Origin: Verticillium longisporum
Lineage: Eukaryota > Ascomycota > Sordariomycetes > Glomerellales > Plectosphaerellaceae
Length of the DNA: 64,000 nt
Reading direction: 5' to 3'
Assembly (NCBI GenBank): GCA_019188255.1
Contig: JAETXT010000012.1
Location: 2,232,001 to 2,296,000 of the forward strand
The notes below the pieces were generated by a model. That model worked only from the letters and a program-made list of their open reading frames with translations, was not told where the DNA came from and made no database searches. Of the stretch, positions 24,976 to 36,411 are shown in pieces. Made by a program: the position numbers and the translations under genes. Position 1 is the stretch's first letter; every line of letters starts with the position of its first letter.

Positions 24976-26744
24976 TCACACATTGAGCCTGGCCCCCAGC
25001 GGCGTCCTCGCGCCCCCCTGCTCCATCCACCGGCCCATGTCGTCTCCAATCTTCCTTCGGAACATGCCCAGGTCCTGGAGGAGGCTCTTCATGTAATCCT
25101 GCGTCTCGTCTTCCTCACCGCCCGCCTCCGAGTCATACGCCGTGCTGTCCGAATCGCCGTCGTATGACACGAAGCTGTCCTCGTTTTCCTTGTCGTCGTC
25201 GTCGTCGTCGTCCGCCTCTTCCCCGATGCTCTTCTGCCCCTCCGCCGGCTTCAGGGGCACCGCCGGGATCGGGTTCTTGATGCTCTCCAGCGCCAGCTTG
25301 AGGTGCAGCCGGAGCGCTTCGTTCTCCGTCTGCAGGCTGCGGATCTTGCCCTCCGCCACGAGACTCTTCTCCTCCATCATGCGCTGCATCGCCACGACGC
25401 TCTTCTGGTAATCCTCGAGACGCGCTTCCTGGTCCTGTGTCGTGTCCTTCTCGCGCCGTCGCGACTCCGACACCGAGAGCTGCAACACCCTGATCTCCTC
25501 CGCCATCTCCGCAATCTGTGCGTCTCGTTCCGCTGCCGACACGTGGTCCTGGTTGACGACGGCCCGTGTGCGGATCCGTTTGGCCTGGTCCGCGTAGCGC
25601 AGCGTCGAGAGCGTTTCCTCGTAGTCCGACGGCGCAATGCACGCAATCATGGCCGTCTTGCTGTTGCCACCGAGCGAATCCTTGAGCAGCCACGTGAGGA
25701 TCGAGTCACGGTACGGCACCACGTCTTTTCGTTTGCGACCCTTTTGCTTCGAGTCGGCCAGCGCTCCTATGACGCGCCCGAGCGTCGTCAGCGACTTGTT
25801 GATGTTGCTGCCCTCCCGGAGCCGTGCGCCCGTTGCTTCCGTTGCCTTGGCGCGCTCACTGCCCGCGAGATCCACCACTCGGATGCGCGAGCTCCGCCCC
25901 GTCGACTCGTCCGCCTCCATGACGTGATGAATCTGCTTCAGCATAATGGTAAAAACTGCGTGACTTCGACTGCTCGTGTCGATCAACTTGGTGCTGGCCG
26001 ACGTTCTCGAATCGTCTCCGTTCTTCATGTACCGCAGAATCTCGTTGATGCTGCGCACCGGCACCTCGGTGAGATCCTTGACGTAGGGGCCTTCGGTCGG
26101 CGACTCGCGGATCTTGAGGTAGTAGGGCGGCTTGTTGGGCACGACGGGCACCAGCAGGTCGCGCACGTGCTCGTTGTAGACCTCAAAGTAGGACACCCTG
26201 ACGTTGTAGGAAATATTGGGCGTCTCGTTCTGCGCGGCCTCGATGCGTTCAAAGAGATCCTCGCACGTCCGTGGGATCAAGCCCGGGTGGTCCGGCGTGC
26301 CCATCATGGTGTAACTCTTGCCGGAGCCCGTCTGGCCGTAGGCGAAGATGCATGTGTGGTAGCCCTCGAAGTTGTGGTCGAGAAACTCCTCGCCGAGGGT
26401 GTTGTAAATTTCTTCCTGCGGCGCATAGTGCTTGTCCGTTGTGTCGTGGCTCCAGAACGAATTGTCAAATGTGAAACTCTTCTCCTCGATCACCTTGCGC
26501 GACTTGGCTCGCGAGTTCGCCGGGTCGTTATCGTTGGGCACGAGCAGCGTCGTCTCCTGGGTCATTGGGTTCATCTCGATAAGGCATTCGGCGCCGCGGT
26601 TGATTTCTGCGGAGCGTAAAATTCTGCCGTCAGTCATCCATCGTTCCCTCGTCTCCTCTCAGCACGCAGCTGGAAAACAAACTCACCTCGGGGCAGGAAC
26701 GCCCGCACGCGGACGACCACCCGTACGTTGCCTCCTCCGTCCAT
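24976..26744 (-). CDS. Short kinesin-3-like motor protein
   Basis: Exons 26744..26687 and 26606..24976, with an 80-nt intron between them; 562 residues. The N-terminus GGNVRVVVRVRAFLPREINRG and the motor motifs GQTGSGKSYTMMG (P-loop), NEHVRDLL, SSRSHAVFT (switch I), VDLAGSE (switch II) and YRDSILTWLLKDSLGGNSKT place it in the kinesin-3 branch. These are microtubule plus-end motors that move vesicles or nuclear cargo. After a short neck coiled coil (about residues 380-470) there is an Asp/Glu/Ser-rich stretch and a tail ending in GRWMEQGGARTPLG. No FHA or PH domain is visible, unlike Unc104/KIF1, so this resembles the shortened fungal kinesin-3 type (UncB/Nkin3-like). The frame stays open upstream of the chosen ATG to about 26978, so a longer N-terminus is possible. 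Confidence 0.9.
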
Positions 26745-27472
26745 TCTGGCGTGTAGCGGGATAGTTCCATCGCGAGAGCGCAGCGACGGGGTCGAGGCAG
26801 ATGAGCGGATGGTCCGCAGTTCGGGAGTAGCGGCGGCGGCGGGCATCAGGCGGTTGTCCAAAGCCATTCCAAGCAGTGTCTCATTGATTTGCTCGACGAG
26901 TTTGCGGAAGCGTTGACGTTGAACAGCCCACATCACATTCCATGAAGCCCCCCGGTCGATGTTTACTTGGTTGCCCAATCGAGGCAGCTACGGTGGGGCA
27001 GCGGTTGCCGGATCGACCGCGAGGTGTCGATGGGCAGGGATGGCCAGTGTGGCGTGGCCAAGTGCGGCGTGGCAGTGGCACCAGTGACGAGACAGACTGA
27101 TCCAAGTTGACCTTTGAAATTCTTGTTATTCGGAAGAGAGGACCAAAATTCTCCTGGTAGGTGTGAAGAGCGGTTGTGCTCAGTGTGATGGTACGAGATT
27201 GTTTTCTGTGCTTGGTGCCTTCCTGTTTGTTTTGATGCCGTCACTGCCGCTGTAGTACCAGCGCCAAAGTACGTTCCCGCGCACTAGAGAGCAACGAGTG
27301 TGGAGGACTTAGCTGGTGGTGTGGCAGCACAACCTTGGCAGTGCAAACCCTCGATCCGTCCTGCTCTTGAATTCGCTCCCTGTACCTATCCTACATGTAT
27401 ATCATAAGGTCGTCGATGCAATCCTGATACAATGAAATCTAGACTTGCAAAACGAAAAGACTTCGTTTCCAT
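26745..27472. other. Intergenic between kinesin and PPPDE genes
   Basis: Promoter of the kinesin gene. Open sequence to 26978 could be an alternative N-terminus of that motor. No other gene seen. Confidence 0.5.
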
Positions 27473-29309
27473 CTACTTCCGCTTTAATCCCTTGCCCAAC
27501 AACTCCGATCCAACCTCGACCACGAGCTTCTCCTTTGGAAAAAGCTTCTTCTTTCCAAGCACAGTGGCTTCTGCATCCATGGTTCGCAGCAAGTCGGCCA
27601 GCTCTCCGTCAATCGCCGTGCAATAGACCAAGTGACCAAGCGCGAGCAACATTCCTTGGAGAGCCTCTGGTGAAGCCTCTTCCTGTCCGATGGCTTCGAG
27701 GACAGAAGCGGCAAGCTCAACTTGTTCAGCCTCCGGCAAGCCTTCGCCTGATTTCGTCTTCTTCGCGTTGCTGCTCGCCAGGGCGACATTATACATGAGA
27801 GAAGATGCGGCGACTCTCACGTTGTTATGGTTGTCGTCGAGAAAGCTGGATGAGATGAGTTGAACGACAGGCTCTCTGATGAGCTCGTTTTGAAGAATCT
27901 GGTCCGCATAAAGCTGGGTAGAGAAAAGGTTGCAGGCTGCTTGTAAAGTCACAAGTCGGAGGGCATAAGGGGCGCCTGTACTAGTATTGACCAGCCCGAT
28001 TATGCTGTTGAGCGTCTGATGGTCGTGCTCTTCTGCGAAATGGCCGCTTACTCGAGGGTCGATCAGAGCGCACCTCAGGAGGTCTGTCACGGCGAAAAAG
28101 TCTCTTTGGATAGTGTTTGAGTCGAGCGTCGGAGAAAATCGGCGAATTGACGCATATCAGGCAGGACCGCCTGCGTAGGGCCGTTCTGGTCACGACTCTC
28201 GATGAAACGCCTGATGGCTTGCACAGCCGGGTCACTGGCCGCGTCGCCCATTTTGGCCAGCAGCTTCTGTAGTGGTGGTACTTTGGTGTAAAGCACTGGT
28301 TTGGCGCCAGGACTCGCAAAGCTGGGGAGATTCAACGACTCGTGGGGATGGCGGGGCCAAGCCATCTGCACCAAAAGCTGGACCTTTTCCCGTAAGGCGT
28401 GGGGTGTCGCTCCAGTCCATTGGTCTTGTTTCTCACCATGTACAAAGGTCGCAAATGTGGGCGCAGCACGCACGTTGAAGGTGTTGGCAACGTCTGTTGC
28501 ACGGTTGATGTCGATTTTGATAAGCACAGCCTTGTCGGCCACGTCGACGGCCAGTTGCTCATACTCGGGGTAGAGCATTTTGCAGGGTCCACATGTGCTC
28601 ATGGTGAAGAAGACTACTGCACAGGACGTCTTTGCAGTCTCCAAGGCGGCACTGAGCTCCTGCATAGTGCCAGCCGTCACGACCTTGCTTCTCGGTGGTT
28701 GTGGCTGAGTAGACTGGGGCTGGGCTGCAGCGTTGTTCTGAATACCAAGTATACCTCCGTTCTGCCGCATAGAATTGACTGTCTGGTTCAGCTGAGGGAG
28801 GAGCATCCTTCCCATGGGGGAATCCATGACAGCCTGGGGCATGTTGATGATGTGATCTGGGATTCCCTTGCCAACCAAGAACTTGGCGAATGAATCCGAA
28901 AAGTTGTTGAAGTTGTGCTTCCACAGATCGTAAGCCTGTTGATTCCAACACCTGTCAGCAAGCCTCGAAGGATATACGCCGAACCGACGTTGAGCATCGT
29001 ATGGGGGTGAGTGAACGTTGAAGTAGCCTCACTCACCTCGAGAGTAAAAATGTGTCTTAGTGAGTCCAAGAACTCTTCTATCACATCCATCGGAAGCTCG
29101 GTCGTTCCGAGCGGTATGCTCTGCATCGGTCTGCCGAGATGCGAAGACCCTGGCCTAATCGCGACTATACCGCCATCGTAAACGTATTCGAGCCCATTCA
29201 AGTGAATAGAGGTGTGATAAATCGCGTCAAGTTGAAACCCAAGGAACCCTTGGGACATTTGCCGCGCGAGGCCCTGTGAAAGATCGTACGTGAAGAGTGC
29301 GACCTCCAT
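27473..29309 (-). CDS. PPPDE (DeSI-type) - thioredoxin - PUL domain protein with a Phe at the catalytic Cys position and one frame break
   Basis: Exons 29309..29037 and 28935..27473, with a 101-nt intron between them. Restoring one base gives 578 residues. The N-terminal PPPDE fold (deSUMOylating or deubiquitinating isopeptidases) has MEVALFTYDLSQGLARQMS and the catalytic His32 (YHTSIHLNG). The usual NCNNF nucleophile block reads HNFNNFS, with Phe100 at the Cys position (28909-28911). A thioredoxin domain follows with an intact CGPC (Cys206/Cys209). The PUL-type helical repeat domain (TDLLRCALIDPRVSGHF onward) lies in another frame: the first frame stops just after ETFSP, and one extra base in the A5 run at 28095-28099 (T5 on the coding strand) joins them. 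PUL domains bind Cdc48/p97. If the Phe is real, the protein would be a pseudo-isopeptidase. Confidence 0.88.
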
Positions 29310-30173
29310 GACGGGCCTGTAGCAAGTAACGACGAGCCGCGTTGCTGGTCAAGTTTGAGTGCAACGAGAACTGTACGGCAATAAGGCGGACGGAGTGCGC
29401 TGTTGAGTCGTTGCGCTACAAGTGCGCTTGTGGTTATTCTACATGGGTAAAATGAAAAGAAACCAAACTGTTATTTGACGGAAAAGGCCGGTGAGTTAAG
29501 AAGACTCGGGGAGGCGGGTTTGGGTGCTTGTGAGCATTTTTGACGAGGAAATCCAAAACTCGACTGTCGCCGCTGCTAACATGGAGGCAACTGCGAGGAC
29601 GACGACTATCGTTCGTCGAGAAGCTTCGGTGACGAATGACTGTGACCTGCGACCTCCACTGTTTGGTACAAGAGAGCGCCACACCAACTGCCTCTACAGC
29701 ACCAGACATGTGGCAGTGCACCTCTTCGCCCGTCCGTTCCTGTCGCGCGGAGGAAAGGGGCCCCCTTTTGGGAGACGGGGTTCGGCGCCGGGATGCCCCG
29801 CTCATCAGGCTGTATTGGGGTTAGACTCGTTGGCCGCGGCAGGCTGGCTCGAGCCATCAGCTCCCCTAAGTCAATGAATTTTTGAGTGCCACCTCCTGGT
29901 TCGAGCCAACCCCATTCTACTGTACAGTAAAGCCGTTCCCCTCGCCGAACCCCATTCGCCTCCTTGCATTTGAACCCATTCGACTGGACTCGATTCATCT
30001 TGCATCTTGTCCTTTGGCCGACCCGTACGACCTGACGCTCTTTCGACATCTCTCCCTTCTCCCGCTGCCCTTTCCGACCTAGTCCCTCCTTTTACTTAAC
30101 CTCGAATCACGAATGCGCCGGGCCGTGTCTACGTAGACTCGCCCGCACAACCTTCGTCCTTCAACCGCGACCA
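29310..30173. promoter_or_regulatory. Divergent promoter region between the PPPDE gene and GDA1
   Basis: 864 bp separating two outward-transcribed genes. The side next to GDA1 is pyrimidine-rich. No gene seen. Confidence 0.5.
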
Positions 30174-31923
30174 ATGCGAAGATCATCCGTGTCGCTTCCG
30201 CACACCAAGAACGCGCGAGATCCATTCGAAAAGCCTGGTCGCTTTGCCCCTGCCCGAAAGCCTGGTCTTCTGGGTGCGCTGAAAGCCGTCATCATGTCGC
30301 AGACGCAAAAGGCGAGATGGATCAAGACGGCCGCCGTCGTCTTCTTCATCGTTCTGGGCTTCATCTGGTTGTCCCCCAAGGGCGTCGACATGTACAACAA
30401 TGGAGGTGAGAAGATGAAGCGGTCGGGATGGCACGACAAACCTAACATTTTTGAACAGTCTCCCCTACCAAGTCCAATGATGGTCAGGTTCCCTCAGACA
30501 ACTCCTATGGCACCGATCGATGCACCAAGTCCAGCTCCAAGACGAAGCCCATCGTGCAATACGTTCTCATGATCGACGCTGGAAGCACTGGCTCGCGTAT
30601 CCACGTTTACAAGTTCAACAACTGCGGCGCTGCCCCCGAGCTTGAGAAGGAGGAATTCAAGATGACCGAGAAGTCGGTTGGCGGTCTCAGCAAGTATAAG
30701 GACGACCCAGAGGCAGCGGCCAAGACCCTCGATGCCCTCATGGACGTTGCCATGAAGGAAGTCCCTGACAAGCTCAAGGGCTGCAGCCCGGTCGCCGTCA
30801 AGGCCACGGCTGGTCTGCGCATGGTTGGTGCTGAGGCAGCTGACAAGATCCTCAAGACTGTTCGCTCTCACCTCGAGACCAAGTACCCCTTCCCTGTCGT
30901 CTCGGAAGAGCAGAATGGCGTTGCCATCATGGATGGCTCCGATGAGGGCGTTTACGCTTGGATCACGACCAACTACCTCCTCGGCAAGATTGGCGGCCCT
31001 GACAAGAACCCCACTGCCGCCGTCTTCGACCTTGGCGGTGGCTCTACTCAGATTGTCTTCGAACCGACGTTTAAGGGACCGGCTGGAGGCATGCCCGAGA
31101 AGCTGTCGGAAGGCGACCACAAGTACAATCTCGACTTTGGTGGTCAGAAGTTTGAGCTGTACCAGCACTCTCACCTCGGCTATGGTCTCATGGCGGCTCG
31201 TGACGCTCTCCACACCGTCTTCCTCGATGAGCTGCTGGAGTCCAAGAAGAACGACAAATCTGTTCTCGAGGGACCTGTCGTCCACCCTTGCATCGCTCCT
31301 GGATTCGCCAAGGAGACCGAGGTCAAGCTGCCAGAGAACCGTCAGCTCGGCCAGAGCATCAGCCTTAACTTCACCGGACCTACCAACGCCGCCCCTGCGC
31401 AATGCCGCGCGCTGGCCGAACGCATCTTGAAGAAGGAGGCCGACTGCAAGCTTGCTCCTTGCTCTTTCAACGGCATTCATCAGCCCTCTCTGGCCAAGAC
31501 CTTCGGCCGCGAGGATGTCTACATCTTCTCCTTCTTCTACGACCGCACCAAGCCACTCGGCATGCCCGACTCCTTCACCCTCCGCGAAATGCACGACCTG
31601 ACCAACACTGTTTGTGGCGGCGAGCAGTCCTGGGACCTCTTCTCCACGATCCCCGGAGCTCTGGATGAGCTTCGCGATCGCCCCGATCACTGCCTCGACC
31701 TCAACTTCATGATGGCTCTTCTCCACACCGGCTACGAGATGCCCATCGAGCGCGAGGTCAAGATTGCGAAGAAGATCAAGGGCAACGAACTCGGCTGGTG
31801 CCTGGGTGCCAGGTCAGACCCTGTACCACTCACACGAAATGACATGATTGCTAACTCTTGGCTAGTCTCCCTCTTCTCGCCCCCGGTTCCGGCTGGGAGT
31901 GCAATGTCAAGCAGGTGCAGTAG
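30174..31923 (+). CDS. GDA1: Guanosine-diphosphatase of the GDA1/CD39 family
   Basis: Exons 30174..30405, 30459..31812 and 31866..31923 (two 53-nt introns); 547 residues. It is a type II Golgi membrane protein with a short basic cytosolic tail and one membrane segment (about residues 52-67, TAAVVFFIVLGFIWL). It hydrolyses GDP to GMP so that GDP-mannose can be exchanged into the Golgi lumen for glycosylation. Apyrase conserved regions are present in order: IDAGSTGSR, KATAGLRM, SEEQNGVAIMDGSDEGVYAW and FDLGGGSTQI. The C-terminal exon supplies LAPGSGWECNVKQ, and CLGAS is completed across intron 2. All catalytic motifs are intact. Confidence 0.95.
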
Positions 31924-32221
31924 ACGGGATCCGCCCCTCTAGCTATGCGTGCTCTGGCTTTTTGTAAATTATAGACGTTGTAATTCATGACCCAAACAAC
32001 ACGAGGACCTGATGACAAAAAGAAGAGTGAGGTCACCGCCACAGAACAGACGGGGACTCGGCACAACGTGGTGTTTTTGGGTCTGGAGATTGGCAAATCT
32101 CACGGTACCCGTGGCGCCCCCTTACTATGGCGGGCATGGCCCGCATTCGGAACATCATATCGATGCCTTTTATAGCAGTGTTATCATCACATAATAAATT
32201 GATCAAACCGGCGTTTGTGAA

Positions 32222-33454
32222 TCAAAGTGGCGTCGCGACCATGTCCAGGACCTCTTCCATGACCTCTTCCGGCCCGATGTCCTCGAGCAAGGCCTCCACG
32301 GCCTCGAGCTCGCTGCCCCACTGCATGCTCCTCTCGTGTTCCGGCTCCACGATCTGGATCCTGTGCAGATAGATCTTCCTCAACGCCAGTGCGACGAGGC
32401 CTGGCGTCGCGTAATCCAGCTGGTGTAGCGGCGCCAACGCCTTGATCAGCTGCTCAAAGTGCTTCGTCGCCGTAGGACTGACGCCACCCCCGACGGCTCG
32501 GTGCATTCGCAAGAAGGATATCAAGTTCATCTGGTAGCGGAGGACATCTACGTCAATCTGCACGCCCTGACTGAGTCTTGCCAGGGCAGCGATATCCTAC
32601 AACTGGTTGTCAGCATGATTTCGTCCTCCGCAACACCCGAGGGATCATCACCACGTACCACATCGCTCAGCAACGGGTCGTCCTCGACACGGAGGTCCCC
32701 GTTGACACTCTTCTTCACGACGCTCTCCATGCTGCCCGTCTCCGAGCCGCCGTCCCCCACGGTGGCCTCGAATCTTTCGTCGAGGTTGGCGAAACCGAGA
32801 TCCGGGTCGTGCCAGTGCGCGAGGTACAAAAAGTCGTTGAGGTGCGGCGTGACGCGCGCGTGCCCGCCGCTCTGCGCGCCGAGCGCCGCGACGAAGAGGA
32901 ACTGCTTAGGCGCCGCCTGAACGGCGGTGCGGGTGAAGATGCGGCGGGTCCGCAGGAGCTCGAGGGCCTGGATATGGACGGCCTTGGGCGCTTGGTCGAG
33001 GTTGCGGGCGAGGATGACGTTGGCTATGGCCGGGGGAGGGTGGCCGGGGCTCGTCGCCGAGAGAGAGGTCAGAGGGGTGAGGGCGCCGGGGCGGGCGACA
33101 AAGTATGAGGGCTCCGCCGAGTTGCGGGTTTGAAAGGGTGAGGGGGTGCGTGACTGGGGTTTCGAGGTGAGAATGGCGGCGGCGAAGTCATCGAGGGTGG
33201 TGTGGGCGTGGCAGTCGACAACGACGCACTTGAGGCCGAAGGTCTTGGTGAATATCTGGTCATGATTAGATGAGATTTTGGAAAGGAGAGAAGAAAGGTC
33301 TTCTGCATACAAGTTGAAGCTCTTCTATCAACTCATCGAGTGCTTCTGGAGGAGTACTGATGAGACAATGCTCCCTGCTCATGAGGCACAGTAGCCCGGC
33401 GAGTTCGAGGTCGCTGAGGCCATGGACCTTGCTGAGCAGGATATCATCTGCCAT
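32222..33454 (-). CDS. Mg-chelatase-like/AAA+-type fungal protein
   Basis: Exons 33454..33311, 33255..32659 and 32596..32222 (introns 55 and 62 nt); 371 residues. The helical N-terminus MADDILLSKVHGLSDLELAGL leads to a core with VILARNLDQAPKAVHIQALELL, RRIFTRTAVQAAPKQFLFVAALG and RVTPHLNDFLYLAHWHD. This resembles the Walker B, sensor and lid portion of MoxR/Mg-chelatase AAA+ ATPases. I see no Walker A (GxxGxGK[ST]), so the ATPase may be inactive. The gene lies tail-to-tail with GDA1 (298 bp apart). Fungi have no chlorophyll pathway, so the chelatase name reflects only resemblance. Function unknown. Confidence 0.72.
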
Positions 33455-34088
33455 GTCTAGCCTCAGTGGACATCATCCGGGCCACTGATGACAGCGTCAA
33501 ATGGCTGAGGATATCTTGCCGATCATCAAGTCGTTGAGTGGATGCAAGCCAGAAGCATGCGACTGAAGCTCACCAGCCTCTTTCTCTCCCATCGTCTCGT
33601 CTCCTGGCGCCCCACTACAGGCGCCCAAGACATGCCCCAGCAGCGCGGTGCATGTGGCGCAGTCGTCATTGCATCCAAGTGACCTCACGCAAGAGCCGCT
33701 AGTCCCCTCTCGGCTGCTTGCATCCAAGAGCTCAACGCATTGATTGGCTTGTTTCATGCTTGTCAGTGGAACCCAAGCAGACAGAGGTGGAGGTACTCAG
33801 GTACCTTGGGGGAGCTAGCCGCTATCAGTGGTGCAACAGGTACTGTATGGCCGGGCCTGGCGACCGACCGACCTCCTCCATCTCGACCGCTCCAACAACA
33901 GACGAGACGACGATAACCCGTTTCTGCTGCCTGCACCGAAACGACAGGTGCCTTGCCCGACTGAATCGACACGAGTACGGAGATTACGTACTTGCAACGA
34001 TTCCCCAGACCGATCCCACAGGCAGCACGAGACATTGCCTCTTCGCCGATTCCCCTCTCCAACCAGCTCGATAGATCAACAGCCCAAC
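33455..34088. promoter_or_regulatory. Divergent promoter region between the AAA+-like gene and YPT7
   Basis: 634 bp between two outward-facing starts. A frame of about 86 codons on the minus strand (33757-33497) has six Cys but no recognisable family and is not called a gene. Confidence 0.5.
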
Positions 34089-35070
34089 ATGTCGACGAGG
34101 AAGAAGGTCCTCCTCAAGGTTAGAATCATGTGCAACTAACTCTATGCCTGTTACTCGACTGACTTTCTTTCACCAGGTCATCATCCTTGGCGACAGCGGT
34201 GTCGGCAAGACGAGTCTGATGAACCAATATGTGCGTCCTATTCGATCTCGACCACCACCATGCGAGGGGAGTAGCCTGCTGACCCAGGGTTCTGGCAACA
34301 GGTCAACAAGAAGTTCAGCGCGAGCTACAAGGCGACCATCGGCGCCGACTTCCTGACGAGGGAGGTCCTCGTCGATGACCGACAGGTGACGATGCAGGTA
34401 CGAGGAGACACCAGCCGCCGAAACGCCGTGGGCTGCGAACGAGCACTAACGTGACCGTGCAGCTTTGGGACACTGCCGGCCAGGAGCGCTTCCAGTCCCT
34501 GGGCGTGGCTTTCTACCGCGGTGCCGACTGCTGCGTGCTCGTGTACGACGTCAACAACTCCAAGAGCTTCGACGCCCTTGACAGCTGGAGGGACGAGTTC
34601 CTGATTCAGGCCTCGCCGCGGGATCCCGACAACTTCCCCTTTGTGAGTAGGCTCTAAGGCCCAGAGTTGTCACCGCCGTATTAACTATGTTTCTAGGTCG
34701 TTCTTGGCAACAAGATTGATGTCGAGGAGAGCAAGCGTGTGGTGAGTTTTAGGTGCTTTGCTGGCATGCTCTGAACGTAAGCTAACCTTTTGTGGCAGAT
34801 CTCGACCAAGCGTGCCATGACGTTCTGCCAGTCCAAGGGTGGAATCCCTTACTTCGAGACCAGTGCGAAGGAGGCCGTCAATGTCGAGCAGGCTTTCGAG
34901 GGTAAGTCCACGCCTGGCAGTCGCTTTGCTCTTGTGTGTACTGACAAGACATCCCTCAAGTGATCGCACGCAATGCGCTGGCTCAGGAGGAGTCGGAGGA
35001 GTTCAGCGGCGACTTCCAGGACCCCATCAACATCCACATTGGCGACGATCGCGACGGCTGTGCCTGTTAA
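34089..35070 (+). CDS. YPT7: Rab7-type GTPase Ypt7
   Basis: Seven exons: 34089..34118, 34177..34230, 34302..34397, 34463..34642, 34697..34741, 34799..34901 and 34961..35070; 205 residues, the exact Rab7 length. G motifs are [11 protein letters not shown] (P-loop), [11 protein letters not shown] (switch I), [13 protein letters not shown] (switch II), GNKID and ETSAKEA. The C-terminus CAC is a CxC double-prenylation signal for membrane attachment. Ypt7 drives late endosome/vacuole fusion with the HOPS complex and autophagosome-vacuole fusion. Introns sit in the same exon-dense pattern as the glyoxalase II gene. No key residue is missing. Confidence 0.97.
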
Positions 35071-36411
35071 TGAGGCCAAGTCGGAGAGAGAGCATGTTTG
35101 CAAAGCGACATGGCTCGCACGACAAGGCGCGGCACGGCACGGCACGGCACACGACAGAGAGGCAGGGTACGGCATGCCCACGATAGTCAACTTCACATGG
35201 CTCGAGGAGTACACATTCTAGCACAGACAGTCTCGGGTTGCCGGCATATTATTACTATACCTTAGGCTTGATGTAGCATATTCTGGCACTGGGTTTTCTG
35301 GGTGTTTTGCGGGGTTTTCGAATATCACACTGATTCTTTGCGTCTAATGATGGCCACTGCAGTTGGCAACCTCTTTGGTACTTGAGCGTCAGACGGTGGA
35401 AGCGAGCCGATTGCAGCTTCCGACCTCTCATGTGTTCCAGGCGCGGGCATTGCTCCCACCAAAGACGGGGCAACAACCTAGCAGGCTTCCGCATTCTGTC
35501 GCTCATGAGATTTCACGGTCAGGGAGACGAGGTGCACGTGAACAAGAGACCACTTCAGTGACAGTCTGAGGCCCACACGCCCGCCCGTGTCGTCACGTCA
35601 TGCACCCATGGAAGGGCACGGTGTCCCGCCGTGCACGATTGCAGTGACAGGACCGACCTGCCCCAACGAGCGCGCCGGAAGCTGCTGTTTCAGTGGCTGT
35701 TTGGACGCCTTGGCCCACTCGCCTGCCGGTCTAATCCTGAGCCCCCCCACTGGCCTGACCCTCGCCGGGTGACACAAGGCTGCGACCCTGAGAGGACGGG
35801 AGAACGAGGGGGGACAGTTGATAGTATTAGGTGGATAAGTGTTGTTGTATCTGGCTTAGTTTGGTCGCCAACGTGCCCCCAGGGCTACGTTTTATAGTGC
35901 TTGCTGACTAACTGCATCACAGGAGTCCCTTCCTTCAGGGGGGGGCTCCCCAGGGCTCCCCACCATTGGCCGAGCCCTGGAACATTTGGCGAAGACGCCA
36001 TATCTCTTCCCGACGAACCCAGACAAACGTGTGCGTGTCCGGAGGGGTACCCGAGCCTCGATGCCCTTCCTCCATTCCTCGCCAACGACCTTCCCGACCC
36101 CAGTGCCCACGAGGCCTCTTGGATTCCCCAGTTGACCGACAGTCCGACAGCAGCTGAATCCACGCGCGCCTCGTGCTCAGCACCTGCCGCATTTGCGAGT
36201 CCTCATTCCCACTCCAACGTGCGGGCGGTCGACTGTTGCTGGTTCGCCGGGAAATACGCTCGATCTCGCCAACTTGGCTGCGACAGCACTTCGACGTTCA
36301 GTCAAGGTTTAAGAAATTGGTTATCGTTCTTTTTTTGCGAAGGCCTTTTTCCTTGGCCCGAAGGTTGACGCTAGATCGAGAAAACATCAATCACGATAAG
36401 CCTTTGCGACA
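35071..36411. other. Intergenic: YPT7 3' UTR and transporter promoter
   Basis: Contains a cggca tandem run just after the YPT7 stop (near 35129-35149). No supported gene. Confidence 0.5.

Noticed and set aside
25303..26619. 438-codon open frame antisense to the kinesin gene
   Set aside because: It is an artefact of GC-rich third positions in the kinesin exon; no family resemblance.
30494..31726. 410-codon open frame antisense to GDA1
   Set aside because: Shadow of the conserved GDA1 exon; no start context or domain.
33497..33757. Minus-strand 86-codon Cys-containing frame in the YPT7 promoter
   Set aside because: No recognisable motif and it overlaps the divergent promoter; chance cannot be excluded.
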